Of a DNA stretch of 64,000 bases, positions 44,001 through 53,460 are shown in pieces (the first letter of the stretch is position 1; the number at the start of each line of letters is the position of its first letter). Both the position numbers and the translations under genes were made by a program. The notes beneath the pieces are model-generated. The model saw only the letters and a list, made by a program, of their open reading frames with translations, did not search any database and was not told the DNA's origin. Source of the DNA: Metabacillus endolithicus (lineage in GTDB: Bacteria > Bacillota > Bacilli > Bacillales > Bacillaceae). The DNA lies in contig NZ_CP095551.1 in the NCBI RefSeq assembly GCF_023078335.1, positions 1 to 64,000 on the forward strand, in the 5' to 3' direction.

Positions 44001-45167
44001 ATGTCGGAGAAACTTAATTATCATGGATTTTTACATAACCTTGCCCCTAAAATGGACAAGGTTCTAGATATATTTCGTACTGAATCAACAAAAGATGATA
44101 TAAAGTCTAATTGGTTCGGAGATTTGGTACTATTAATCATAAAGGATTTAAAAAAATTTTATAAGCCAGTTACAACGGTTGGTAAGATGAAAATAGCAAA
44201 CTTAACTGGACTTCCAATAATAGGTGGAGCTGTTGCCAGTGTTATTACATGGTTTGCGGAATTGCATTGGGCGTTGATAGCTGGAATAACACTTCTAGTC
44301 TTTGTGGCCATCTTTCTTTGCCTAATTCCTTTTTATAAGGATAAAATGCTTAATATCTACCATCCTTATTTTAATTTACAGGCTTATAAGAAATATAGAC
44401 CAATTGAATATGAATTGTTAAATCATACTGTGTATGATAAACACTTTTCATATAGCGGATTGGCAGCCTATGTTACTGGTGTTCTAACAAAACAAGACGA
44501 AGATTCTAAGATTGTTCAAGCTATTACTACACAATATAATAAACAAGAGGAAAATCTAAAAAATGAAATACTAGAATTGCGAAACAGAGAACAGTCAGCA
44601 ATGGATGAGTACCGTGACACAATTAAAGAGCTTGATTTAGAAATAGAAGTCTATGAGTCAACGGTTAGTTATTTGGTTCATTTAATAGATCATATTCAAA
44701 AGATTTTACTTAGAATATCGTCTGATGATTTTGATTATCCAGATTTAGCGATCATATCTGACTTTACACTTTATGAATACCAAGAAGGAATGAAGCTAAA
44801 AAAGATAGCTGATGTAGGAACAACAGCGGAATTTCCGAAATATATTGATTTGGAAAGAGAAATGCACCATCCAAAAATACAGTCTATTATAGATGTTTTT
44901 AACAGTACTACATCGGACATGTATCATAATCAACCAGAAGATGGTTATGAAGTTGTTTCATACAAGATGAAAATGGGAAAAGAAAGAAATAATACTATTT
45001 GGATAATTTCTTTACAGATTAACAAGTCAGTTAATGAAAGAGGTCTTCTATTATCTGTTTCAAATGATATAGTAGATAAAAGAGTTATTTACAAGATTCT
45101 TCTTGGTTTAAGTCGTATTCTATATGATAAAATTGAGAGAGAAGAGAAGAAAGAAATTTGGATCTAA
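44001..45167 (+). CDS. Membrane protein with coiled coil and possible GAF-like C-terminus
   Basis: A 388-residue protein behind TATTGGAGGTGTTGTGATAG. Soluble N-terminus, two adjacent membrane helices (LTGLPIIGGAVASVITWF and ALIAGITLLVFVAIFLCLI, about 75-115), a long coiled coil (NKQEENLKNEILELRNREQS, about 185-235), then an alpha/beta C-terminal domain. No catalytic motif seen. The layout suggests a sensor or scaffold. The next gene overlaps its stop. Confidence 0.6.
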   Translation: MSEKLNYHGFLHNLAPKMDKVLDIFRTESTKDDIKSNWFGDLVLLIIKDLKKFYKPVTTVGKMKIANLTGLPIIGGAVASVITWFAELHWALIAGITLLVFVAIFLCLIPFYKDKMLNIYHPYFNLQAYKKYRPIEYELLNHTVYDKHFSYSGLAAYVTGVLTKQDEDSKIVQAITTQYNKQEENLKNEILELRNREQSAMDEYRDTIKELDLEIEVYESTVSYLVHLIDHIQKILLRISSDDFDYPDLAIISDFTLYEYQEGMKLKKIADVGTTAEFPKYIDLEREMHHPKIQSIIDVFNSTTSDMYHNQPEDGYEVVSYKMKMGKERNNTIWIISLQINKSVNERGLLLSVSNDIVDKRVIYKILLGLSRILYDKIEREEKKEIWI

Positions 45168-45430
45168 TGTCACTTCAAAAATCTAGTACGGAAAAATTAG
45201 GTGCTCGTTCTCAAGTGGTTCCAATAAGGTCCCAAGCGGAAATAATTGCAGAACGTAGAAGAGCAAGAAGAGCAAGAATTAATCTAGCAGATTCAAGAGC
45301 GCGAAGTATTCTGAATGGTACTGCAGATATTCCTGCAAGTATTACAATAAGAGATCCGAAAAATGAATTTGATTTATATAGAGAAGATATAAATAAAGCT
45401 ATTTCAGAAATAGCTGCTATAAAAGAATAA
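45167..45430 (+). CDS. Small basic protein, unknown
   Basis: ATG 45167 overlaps the previous stop (TAATG). It has 87 residues with the arginine-rich helix QAEIIAERRRARRARINLAD, shared in part with the small frame at 45553 (DELIAERRKK). Probably nucleic-acid binding or a structural adaptor; no family recognised. Confidence 0.6.
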   Translation: MSLQKSSTEKLGARSQVVPIRSQAEIIAERRRARRARINLADSRARSILNGTADIPASITIRDPKNEFDLYREDINKAISEIAAIKE

Positions 45431-45432
45431 TA

Positions 45433-45470
45433 AAAACCCCTTAATAGATGATCTATTAAGGGGCTTTTTT
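45433..45470 (+). terminator. Terminator after the small basic gene
   Basis: CCCCTTAATAGAT pairs perfectly with ATCTATTAAGGGG, then CTTTTTT. Confidence 0.9.
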
Positions 45471-45552
45471 GTATTTATTAACTAGATATGTATAAATGCT
45501 AGATTCTCCTGGACATACTTGCTACTAAAGAAGAACAAAGGGAGAGGTTGGC

Positions 45553-45683
45553 TTGAGCGATAAAAAAGTAATTAATATGAATTCAAAATCTAGACCGTTA
45601 AAAGGTAAGAATCAGGATGAGTTGATAGCCGAAAGAAGAAAAAAAGGAAAGAAAAATTAGCACCTTTACTTAAGAAAAGGTAA
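45553..45683 (+). pseudogene. Small basic protein, probably frameshifted
   Basis: TTG 45553 behind AGGGAGAGGTTGGC encodes 35 codons ending in RRKKGKKN. Adding one A to the run near 45641 gives EKLAPLLKKR and a stop at 45681, about 43 residues. Shares AERRKK/AERRRA with the upstream gene. Weakly supported. Confidence 0.4.
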
Positions 45684-45758
45684 AAAACGGAATAATAATA
45701 TATGTTAAAATAAATCCCTGTATACTTAGAAAAGTCATGTGAATGGGGAAGATATTTC

Positions 45759-45953
45759 ATGGAAGAAACAAAAGAATTAGGTAACCAAAAAGCAGTAGAG
45801 TACGATCTAAGTATTGTTTATGATTACCGAACACATCCCGATAAGATCAGTGGTCGTTGCGATCATTGTAATCATGCGTTATTCGACAGTTCAGTCAAAA
45901 AATATGAATATATAAGAAAATGCAGAAACTGTGGGATGATGAAAAGTATTTAA
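45759..45953 (+). CDS. 64-residue zinc-ribbon protein
   Basis: Two CxxC knuckles (GRCDHCNH and RKCRNCGM, about 33-60) form a zinc ribbon. Start behind GTGAATGGGGAAGATATTTC. Stand-alone; no other domain. Likely a small regulator or adaptor on the mobile replicon. Confidence 0.65.
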   Translation: MEETKELGNQKAVEYDLSIVYDYRTHPDKISGRCDHCNHALFDSSVKKYEYIRKCRNCGMMKSI

Positions 45954-46344
45954 TTGGTATCTTTAATGTGAGGTCTTAGTTTATAATAATGTAAATCCTA
46001 CTCTAGTAGCTATTAATATTCATAAAATATATTGCCTTCAATTAAAAGTTAGAAGGAATTAGGAATAGATAGCGATAGATCTATTTGAATAACGAAAGCT
46101 ATATTGTTTAATTAATATAAATAAAAAAGCCTCATCAGCTTCAAAGAAGCTGGTGGGCTTTATATATAGGTCAACGAAAACAATAGAAAAGAACCAAACT
46201 CTCGATATATGAGTTTGGTTCTATTACTATCTGTTTTAAAACAGACAAACTTAGGTGGATTTGAAATCGATTTGCAATTAATAATAAAAAGCTCAAGTTC
46301 TACCTGTGAATCTGTACTGAGTCTTACTTATGGACAAAGAATAT
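45954..46344. other. Intergenic stretch with two terminators
   Basis: No gene. Hairpins at 46124-46160 (AAAGCC...GGCTTT with CAGCTTC/GAAGCTG) and 46190-46222 (AGAACCAAACTC/GAGTTTGGTTCT); the second fits termination of the minus-strand lipoprotein gene. Confidence 0.65.
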
Positions 46345-46698
46345 TTAGTTCTGGATTTGGATACTTTTAGCTTCAATTTGTGGAGGATCTGAGTCTTTAA
46401 TGACTTTTTGAGGGCCAAGCCAAACTTTTACTTCTTGTCCCATTTTTACTTTTGTTTCCCCTTCATAAATTACTTTATGATATAAGAATTTAGTATCTTC
46501 GAATAATTCTACTTTTGGGATATCTTTTATTTCATCAAATTCATTTTTAGTTATGTCAGATACCATAATGAACCCCATCTTATTCTCTTCTAAAATATAC
46601 CCTTTTAAATCATATGGATCGCTATTCGCAGTAGATTTACCACATGCTACTAAAACAGTTAAGATGACAGAAATTAAAATCAATTTAATAAATTTCAA
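46345..46698 (-). CDS. DUF3221-type lipoprotein
   Basis: About 117 residues from TTG 46698, eight bases after AGGTGG; a GTG at 46710 is possible. Lipobox VLVACG. The mature part, KGYILEENKMGFIMVSDI with GQEVKVWLGPQKV and SDPPQIEAKSIQI, has the OB-like pattern of DUF3221 proteins (Bacillus secreted lipoproteins of unknown role). Confidence 0.75.
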   Translation of the reverse strand: MKFIKLILISVILTVLVACGKSTANSDPYDLKGYILEENKMGFIMVSDITKNEFDEIKDIPKVELFEDTKFLYHKVIYEGETKVKMGQEVKVWLGPQKVIKDSDPPQIEAKSIQIQN

Positions 46699-46854
46699 TA
46701 TTTTAACCACCTTTCCGAAAGAGTGTCTTAGTTTGATTATACTTCAATATACTATGAGTATATTACATAATTTATTATAAATTATAAATATTGCAATTAA
46801 TGTAATATAATGGTAAATTAATTGTTGTAAAATTCTAATAATAGGGGTGTTGAA

Positions 46855-48188
46855 TTGAGGGAATTATTGAAAAATCTGCTAACTACCATTTCTGTGTGTT
46901 TTTTTCTATTTTACTTATTCAAAATACGACTGTCTTAGCTGAAGGGAAATCAAGTAAAAATACTTCAGAAACACTTATAGAAGAGGAGGACAGTTTTGAT
47001 GAAGTAAGTTATGGGATAAAGTTTAGAAAAGAAGCAGGACTAGATTCTTCAAAGGAAAAAGTAGAGAAATTAATAAGAGAGCATAAAATTAATAAGGATT
47101 TGTATGTTGAAGATTTTGGAACTGTTTTAGAAAAAAGTGAGCATGATAAGTTAATTAAACGTATAGAAAAATTAGATAAACTTTTACCAAAGGTCGAAGC
47201 TGAATTCAAGAGCAAACAAAAAAGTCGTTATGGTGGATTATACGTAAATCATCAAGAAGATGGAGCAGTATATATTGGTTTGAAAAATGGGAGTTCTACT
47301 GAATTGAATAACACAAAAAAATTATTAAAGTATGAAAATATTAAATTTTTTAATGTTAACTATTCAGAAGAAGACCTAATGACTGCAAAGGATACTTTAC
47401 ATAGTGTAAAAGAAAAATTAACTAAAAATGGAGTTGAAATTACGTCAGTAATTCCAAACATACCATTAAATAGATTGGATATAAGTGTCGAACAGTTAAA
47501 TAGTGAAACTGCCTCTATTATTCAGAAATTTATAGGTAATATTCCTATAGACTTAACAGATAATTTTAGCCAAGTAGTGGAAGCAGATAGATATAGTGGT
47601 AATGAAGTTATTCAAGGTGGTCTAGAAATCAGGAATATAGATACGGGGGACGGTTGTACTTCTGCTTTTACTGCGTATAGAAATACATCAGCAGGTACAT
47701 TATATTATACCCTTACTGCAGGGCACTGTGCGACAGGGTTGTACCAAGAGTTTCGACATGGAACATTAAAGTTTGGATCTGTAGCAAATCATTATAACAG
47801 TAGCTTTTTAGACGCGGCTGCCATAACGTTAGCGCCAAACAGGAAAACACATTACATTTTTGGAGAATACTCAAATAGTTATGAAATCACTGGATTGAAG
47901 ACATCATACTATGTTGGGGATTTTGCATGTATGGTTGGGAAAACAACTGCTAAAACAGTATGTGGTAGCATTGGTGCAACCAGTGCGGATTTAGATACCG
48001 TAAGAGATGTTGTTTCAGTAAACTATTACTCGCAAGGTGGTGATAGCGGAGGCCCGGTATATAATTACGGAAAAGCTATGGGAATTCATAATGGTAGATA
48101 TATCACAGGTGGATACACTCTAAGGTATTTTGCTAAAATTGGTAAAATCCTAGATGCTTTTTACATGGATGGAATTGTTGTGAAATAA
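46855..48188 (+). pseudogene. Secreted trypsin-like (S1, streptogrisin-type) protease, frameshift in signal peptide
   Basis: TTG 46855 behind AGGGGTG starts a signal peptide (MRELLKNLLTTISV); a T run at 46899-46905 lacks one base, after which SILLIQNTTVLAEG continues in the long frame. A pro-region of about 200 residues precedes the protease domain: catalytic His in LTAGHCATG, Asp in SSFLDAAAI, Ser in GGDSGGPVY. Cys pairs CTS.../GHC and CMVG/VCGS could bridge. Similar to alpha-lytic/streptogrisin enzymes. Only the signal peptide is damaged, so an intact enzyme is likely in reality. Confidence 0.82.
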
Positions 48189-48300
48189 TACCTTTATTAA
48201 ATGTAGTCACTTGGGATAAAAGGTTTAAATAGGAAATCATATATAAACTATTAAGATCTAGGAGTAATCCCTCAAACGAAATAGAAGAATAAATATCGCA

Positions 48301-48452
48301 ACATTATAATTGTATTCGTGATAATACTAGATTATAATTTAGTTATTAGTTATTTTTCTTGCTCAATTGAGCCTTTTACTGAAGTTATAAGCCCTATAGG
48401 GTGGAATAAACACACCACAAGTGTGTCTTTCCTCTCTATAGGCTTTTTTGTG
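48301..48452 (+). promoter_or_regulatory. Promoter and structured leader RNA, copy B (before the primase-like gene)
   Basis: TTGTAT (48310), 17 bp, TATAAT (48333). Leader: GCTC-GAGC (48361-48371), then AAGCCCTATAG (48389-48399) with CTATAGGCTT (48435-48444) and apical ACACAC/GTGTGT, then six T. Same layout as copies A and C, with a different apical stem. Confidence 0.7.
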
Positions 48453-48487
48453 TTTTATATCAAATTAGCGCATGGAGGGGAACGGAA

Positions 48488-49729
48488 GTGGCATTTATTA
48501 CAGAAGAAACTATCGAAAAGGCTAGAAATATAGATTTACTTTTTTTGGCTCAACAACTTGGTGAGTCTCTACATCGTTCGGGACAAAGCTTTTTTACTTA
48601 TCGTAATGGTGGTGAAAATACTCCGTCCCTTTCCATTAATCCTACTAAACACGTTTGGAAGGACTTTGGTGGAACTGCTGGTGGAAAGGATGCAATTAGT
48701 TTTTATTGCTACCGCAAATATAATGACCCTTATTTAAAAGGTAAGGATTTTGTACAAGCGGTTGAAGAAATTTGTGAGCTATGCGGTATTCCTATTGAAT
48801 ATCAAGATGGCGGCAGTCGTACATTTGATGATGTTGTTTATAAACCTAGGATTGAGATTCAAAAAGAATCACCTAAAGCAACTCCTGGGTATTTACATGA
48901 AGTCTACTCTAAATGGATCAAGCAATTTGATCTCAAAAAGCCACATCTTTTTCACTTGAAAGAAGTGAGAAAAATAGGTCCACAGGTAGCGAAAATTAGA
49001 ATGTATCGTTCTTATTCAGATGATATGAAAGAAAGATATGGTATTACTAAACAGCTTGCTGCTAAAGGAGTTAAGCTAGATGGAGTTCCGGGATTTGCAG
49101 TTAAAGAAGGGAAATATGGACCTTATTGGACGTCTGTTGGTAGAGCTGGTTTGTTAATTCCATTTCGTAGCATCAATAACGAAATTCAAGGATTTCAAAT
49201 CATGTTTGATGAAAAGCCTGCTAATGGTCAAAAGTACGGTTGGTTCTCTTCACCTATTAATCCTGATAAAGGAACAATACAAGGTGCTGAAATAGGAAAT
49301 CCAGTGCTACCTTATCATGCAGCTGTTCCCGCTCAAGTTCTATTAAATTGGATCTTGTATAAAGGAGAACTCAGTGACCATATGGAGACTGATACTGTAT
49401 GGTGGGGCGAAGGTGCATTAAAAGGAGATATAGCTTCGAATTATACAAAACAGATACATTTACAAGTACCTGGAGTGAATAATTGGAGACTCCTTTTAGA
49501 ACCTACTATTTCATTACGACCAAAGCGTGTGATCTTTAGTTTTGATGCAGATGCTCAAACAAAAGAGGATACTGTTCAAACTAATGTATTAAACGCAATA
49601 GAAGGTGCGAAAAAAGAACTCAAACCACATGGAATAGAGTTAGCGATTGCATTATGGCCAGTTGAAAAAGGTAAAGGAATCGATGACCTTGTAAATAACG
49701 GTTATAAGCCTCAAATCGTCTCTATTTAG
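48488..49729 (+). CDS. Toprim/primase-like protein
   Basis: A 413-residue protein with a GTG start behind GGAGGGGAACGGAA. The N-terminus resembles the primase CHC2 region (SFFTYRNGGENTPSLSINP, HVWKDFGGTAGGKDAI) but without zinc cysteines, as in mobile-element primases. A DUF3854/Toprim-like C-terminus shows WWGEGALKGDIASNY and VIFSFDADAQTKEDTVQ, with ALWPVEKGKGIDDLVNNG at the end. It probably primes or handles replication of the element. Confidence 0.8.
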   Translation: MAFITEETIEKARNIDLLFLAQQLGESLHRSGQSFFTYRNGGENTPSLSINPTKHVWKDFGGTAGGKDAISFYCYRKYNDPYLKGKDFVQAVEEICELCGIPIEYQDGGSRTFDDVVYKPRIEIQKESPKATPGYLHEVYSKWIKQFDLKKPHLFHLKEVRKIGPQVAKIRMYRSYSDDMKERYGITKQLAAKGVKLDGVPGFAVKEGKYGPYWTSVGRAGLLIPFRSINNEIQGFQIMFDEKPANGQKYGWFSSPINPDKGTIQGAEIGNPVLPYHAAVPAQVLLNWILYKGELSDHMETDTVWWGEGALKGDIASNYTKQIHLQVPGVNNWRLLLEPTISLRPKRVIFSFDADAQTKEDTVQTNVLNAIEGAKKELKPHGIELAIALWPVEKGKGIDDLVNNGYKPQIVSI

Positions 49730-49754
49730 TTGAGTTTAATTATATTACAGAAAA

Positions 49755-49787
49755 GAAGTTACTAATCAGTGGCTTCTTTTTTTTACT
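49755..49787 (+). terminator. Terminator after the primase-like gene
   Basis: GAAGTTACT pairs with AGTGGCTTC (two wobbles) around AATC, then eight T. Confidence 0.8.
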
Positions 49788-49877
49788 TTAAAGGAGGTGA
49801 TTTTATGTAATCCATGATAGAAAAACTCATGAATTATTTAAGATTAAACACATTACACATTTTAGGAGGAAGAAAAA

Positions 49878-50570
49878 ATGAATCAATTATCTTTTGTGAG
49901 TGAACGTACAGACAGCTCGTTAGTAAAAGAGTCTGTTGAAAGGTTATATGAAGTGGAAGGAGATGTTTCTAACCTAAATTTAAGTGAATTACTTTGTTTA
50001 ATGATAGGGACAGGAACAAAAAAGACTTCATTGCAGCAAATGGTTAATCAAATCCTTGATATGAAGCGAGAGTATGGATTAAAGGGATTAACTGTTGAAA
50101 GAGTTATGACGATTGAGGGATTCACTAAACGCAAAGCGGAAATGTTTATTGCTGCTCTAGAGTTAGGTAGGAGAGTTTATAACGAAAAAGCAGAGAGTCG
50201 CTATGTGATTAGGTCACCCAAAGATGCTGCTGATTTCTTAGAGTATCTTAAGGATTATAATCAAGAGCACTTTGTTGCTTTGTTTTTAAATACAAAGAAT
50301 GAAGTTCTTCTTAAGAAAACTATTTTTGCTACTTTAAACGCAAGCATAGTGCACCCTCGCGAGATCTTTAACGAAGCATTAATGAGAAGTGCTGCTTCCG
50401 TTATTGTAGCTCATAACCACCCATCCGGGCATTCGGCTCCTTCACGTGAGGATATTGAAGTCACGAAGAGACTAGTTGAAGTTGGGAAAATTGTAGGTAT
50501 TGAGGTTTTAGATCACGTTATTGTGGCAGCCAATGATTTTACATCTATAAAGGAAAAGGGTCATGTTTGA
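49878..50570 (+). CDS. radC: RadC-family JAB-domain protein
   Basis: A 230-residue RadC. N-terminal helix-hairpin-helix (LLCLMIGTGTKKTSLQQM, VMTIEGFTKRKAEMFIAALE) and a C-terminal JAB/MPN metalloprotease fold with the zinc motif HNHPSGHSAPSREDIE plus HPREIFNEALMRSA. RadC homologues are common on plasmids and integrative elements; their function is unsettled. Start behind the repeated CACATTTTAGGAGG site. Confidence 0.93.
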   Translation: MNQLSFVSERTDSSLVKESVERLYEVEGDVSNLNLSELLCLMIGTGTKKTSLQQMVNQILDMKREYGLKGLTVERVMTIEGFTKRKAEMFIAALELGRRVYNEKAESRYVIRSPKDAADFLEYLKDYNQEHFVALFLNTKNEVLLKKTIFATLNASIVHPREIFNEALMRSAASVIVAHNHPSGHSAPSREDIEVTKRLVEVGKIVGIEVLDHVIVAANDFTSIKEKGHV

Positions 50571-50617
50571 TCAACTTCAGCTACAGCAATCTCATTGCTT
50601 AAGGGATAAGAGAGGGC

Positions 50618-50986
50618 ATGACTTTAAATAAAGGAGATAGAGTAGAAGTTTACTATAACCTTGTTAAAGGTGGAATTTTTTCAATTAAAAGCCTGGTAAA
50701 AGGTACATGTTATGGGAAGGTGGTTGCCTATGCCCCCACTGTACTTATGTCTAATGGGAAATTCGTAGTTAGTAAGCCAGGTATTGAAAAAATAAGAAGT
50801 GAGCAACGAAAAAGAGTTTGTGCAGTTGTTCGCGGAACCTTTGAGGGAATAGGTTCTCCTATAAACGGAGAAAAGGTCTATTTTAACCCTTACATTACTG
50901 ACTTATTTACAAGAGCATCTGATGGAGTTGAAGTACATTCAGCCGAGATGATCTATTTTTATAACAATATTTGTGAGGTTCATTAA
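50618..50986 (+). CDS. Unknown protein
   Basis: A 122-residue protein from ATG 50618 with weak GGATAAGAGAGGGC upstream. Beta-rich, starts with a KOW/SH3-like pattern, KGDRVEVYYNLVKGG. No family named. It is 48 bases after radC and likely in the same operon. Confidence 0.55.
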   Translation: MTLNKGDRVEVYYNLVKGGIFSIKSLVKGTCYGKVVAYAPTVLMSNGKFVVSKPGIEKIRSEQRKRVCAVVRGTFEGIGSPINGEKVYFNPYITDLFTRASDGVEVHSAEMIYFYNNICEVH

Positions 50987-51010
50987 TTACACATTTTAGG
51001 AGGATGAAAG

Positions 51011-51406
51011 ATGAAAGCGAAATTTCGTACTGAAAAGGTTGAATATGTAATAGAAAATGGTGGTTATTCTCGAAATGGACATTTTGTACAAGGAGAGGTC
51101 AAGTTAAAGTCACTATCTATTGGAAGTGAAGCTCAGATTGAAATAAAAACAGGAGCATACACTCAACTTATTCGTACTGATATTGTTCATTCAATTGATC
51201 TTTGCCCAGCTATCTTTAAAATGCAAATGGCTACTGAAGTCCATCCGTATCGTATTAAAGTGGTAAATAAGAATTCTAAACCAGGGATTTTTATGAAAAT
51301 CGGTACAGAGAAGGAAATTCAAGCTTATGTAAAAGATAGATTTAAGGGTAAAAGAGTAACATACGCAATTGAGCCAATCCCTACAAGATTGGAGCTGGTT
51401 CAATAA
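51011..51406 (+). CDS. Unknown protein
   Basis: A 131-residue beta-rich protein behind CACATTTTAGGAGGATGAAAG. No cysteine motif, signal or membrane segment. Its stop overlaps the next start (TAATG), so the two are coupled. Confidence 0.55.
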   Translation: MKAKFRTEKVEYVIENGGYSRNGHFVQGEVKLKSLSIGSEAQIEIKTGAYTQLIRTDIVHSIDLCPAIFKMQMATEVHPYRIKVVNKNSKPGIFMKIGTEKEIQAYVKDRFKGKRVTYAIEPIPTRLELVQ

Positions 51407-51630
51407 TGAAGACTTATAATGTAGGTGAAAAAATCGAAGTGATTTTAAAAGGGAATAAAAAACCGATTAAAGCCGAATTCGTAAAATGGCAACCTATTGA
51501 AGATCGAGCGGGTAACTTCTTTTTAGTTTTAAACTTTAAGGGAGAACTGCGATATATCATCGATGGATTTATTGGTTTTATTAATGGACAACCTTTTACA
51601 CCAATTGAGCTTAGTAGGGTAAGTAATTAA
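51406..51630 (+). CDS. Unknown protein
   Basis: A 74-residue protein starting inside the previous stop. Small SH3-like beta pattern (NVGEKIEVILKGNKKPIKAE). No family named. A terminator follows. Confidence 0.55.
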   Translation: MKTYNVGEKIEVILKGNKKPIKAEFVKWQPIEDRAGNFFLVLNFKGELRYIIDGFIGFINGQPFTPIELSRVSN

Positions 51631-51646
51631 ATAATACATTACTTAG

Positions 51647-51677
51647 AAAACCGATTCTTTTTATGGATCGGTTTTTT
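51647..51677 (+). terminator. Terminator before the methyltransferase gene
   Basis: AAAACCGAT pairs with ATCGGTTTT around 11 nt, with a T run. Confidence 0.85.
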
Positions 51678-51697
51678 ATTTTTAGGAGGAAAAATAA

Positions 51698-52732
51698 ATG
51701 GCTAGGATTGCATCGCAAAGTAAAGGTGGATTTTACGCAACACCAGAAGGACAATTATCACTTATATTACCTCACCTTCAGATTAATCAAGATGAGGAAA
51801 CTGAAGTAATAAATCTATTAGATCCTTGTGCTGGTGAAGGGAAGGCTCTTAAACAGATTTCTCAGTATCTACAAACGTATGACGTAGCAGTTGCAAGCTT
51901 TGGTGTAGAGCTTGAAAAATCTAGAGCAAAAAAAGCTGAGGAACTATTAGATGTTGTCATAAATGAGGGATATGAATCGATAAGGACGGAACCTAAATAT
52001 AGTTTGTTATGGCTTAACCCTCCTTACGATGAAGTATTTCATGAGAGAACTGAATTACGCTTTCTCAGGACGCTGACCAGCAAAACAAAAAACGTACTCG
52101 TTGATAATGGGTTACTAATGTTCTGTGTACCTCAATATGTGTTAGGAGCATGTTCTTCTGTTCTAGCTGGGAGGTTCAAGGATATAAAAGTTTATCGTTT
52201 CACTGACGAAGCGTATCCGGTATTTAAGCAAGTTGTTGTTTTTGGAAAGTTTGGAAAGCCTCATTCCAGTGAAGCTAGAAAACAAACGAAAGCATACCTT
52301 AAAGAAATAGCGGATCAAGGTCCTGAAGTGTTACCAACCATTGAAGAGATTGAAGAAATGTTTATAGTGCCTAGTAGCACAGACATTCAATGCTTTAGAG
52401 CTGGTAAATTACGTAATGAAGAACTTGCTGAAGATCTTGCTCAATCACTCGCCTATCAAGAATTTGAGAAAAGAGTTACACCAAAAGCGAAGAACAGTAC
52501 GATGAAAAATCCGCTTCTTCCTTTAAAGGTGACTCACGCAGGTATAGCCGTTGCTAGTGGAGCAATAGGAGGAAACTTCGGAAATCACATCATTGTAGGT
52601 GTAACAAAGCAGGTCAATGAAAAACAAGAAGTACTCGATGAAGAAGGATTAGCGAAACAGGAAGTATATATCAAACATTACAAAAGTGTCGTTCGTGTAT
52701 TTACCACTGATGGTATACATGAGATTCAATAG
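51698..52732 (+). CDS. DUF6094-like SAM-dependent methyltransferase
   Basis: A 344-residue protein behind TTTTAGGAGGAAAAATAA. Motif I LLDPCAGEGKALKQI (about 40-54), acidic FGVELEKSRA, and catalytic LLWLNPPYDE (about 108-117, NPPY as in adenine-N6 DNA methylases). The later part is not a typical restriction-type target-recognition domain. Proteins of this type occur in plasmid and integrative-element modules beside helicases, as here. It may methylate element DNA. Confidence 0.82.
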   Translation: MARIASQSKGGFYATPEGQLSLILPHLQINQDEETEVINLLDPCAGEGKALKQISQYLQTYDVAVASFGVELEKSRAKKAEELLDVVINEGYESIRTEPKYSLLWLNPPYDEVFHERTELRFLRTLTSKTKNVLVDNGLLMFCVPQYVLGACSSVLAGRFKDIKVYRFTDEAYPVFKQVVVFGKFGKPHSSEARKQTKAYLKEIADQGPEVLPTIEEIEEMFIVPSSTDIQCFRAGKLRNEELAEDLAQSLAYQEFEKRVTPKAKNSTMKNPLLPLKVTHAGIAVASGAIGGNFGNHIIVGVTKQVNEKQEVLDEEGLAKQEVYIKHYKSVVRVFTTDGIHEIQ

Positions 52733-52744
52733 GAGGAACTAATT

Positions 52745-53390
52745 GTGAGATTAATATCAAATATAGATTGTGGTTACTGTCATGATCAGAACGCCTTAGC
52801 TTTATGTGAAGAATGCGGAGGAAAAGGATATCTGCAGATTAGGTTTTCGAAAGATATCCCACACTATTTATCTTTATCATATGTGAAGTTTGATCCGCTA
52901 CCAGGACTCTTTGGAGTGTTTTTGTTAGAAGATGAGATATTAGGTGTAGGTAATGTTGATATTTCATTTCATAGCCTAGTCATTTATGATCTTCAATCTT
53001 TTAAAGGAATTTACGGACAATCTTTAATGGTGAAAAGCCTTTGCAAGATGGAAAGTATACATTCTATTCATGGATTCACTACCAGTCAGGATGCTATCTT
53101 TTGGGAGATTCTTGGAGCAGATATACAAAGAGACAAGCAGGAATGGACTTTTACTATCTTCGTTGGAGTAAGAAGCCCCTATACAAAGTAGGAATGCTCA
53201 TTTTAATTGGTCTGACTACTTTGATTGGTTTGATTCTGCAACTGATATGGAAGCTGATTTTATGATGAGGTATACCCCACCTTCTTTACGTAAGGAGCAG
53301 GTAGATCATTATTATTCAAATGGTTTTTACTTAGTCGAGAAAAGTTCAAGAAGGAACTTATCTTTAGAGGAAGTTTTTACTCTATATTAA
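52745..53390 (+). pseudogene. Zinc-knuckle protein, two frameshifts
   Basis: GTG 52745 behind ATAGGAGGAACTAATT. N-terminal DnaJ-like knuckles (CGYCHDQ, CEECGGKG). The first frame is coherent to SLMVKSL, near 53040. The next frame continues DGKYTFYSWIHYQSGCYLLG to about 53208, and a third frame carries DSDYFDWFDSATDMEADFMM, VDHYYSNGFYLVEKSS and stop at 53388. Joined, about 214 residues, unknown function. Both lesions are single-base shifts. Confidence 0.6.
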
Positions 53391-53416
53391 GAGATTACTA
53401 TTTTCATTTTTATAAT

Positions 53417-53460
53417 GAGAGGAGGCAAGCTACTGTTCGTAAAGAATAGTAGCTATTTTT
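53417..53460 (+). promoter_or_regulatory. Shine-Dalgarno separated from ATG by a hairpin (PAPS-reductase-like gene)
   Basis: GAGAGGAGG (53417-53425) is followed by a hairpin 53429-53455: AGCTACTGTTC pairs with GAATAGTAGCT (one wobble) around GTAAA, then ATTTTT and ATG 53461. Collapsing the hairpin leaves about 8 nt between GGAGG and ATG, the ideal spacing. Confidence 0.65.
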
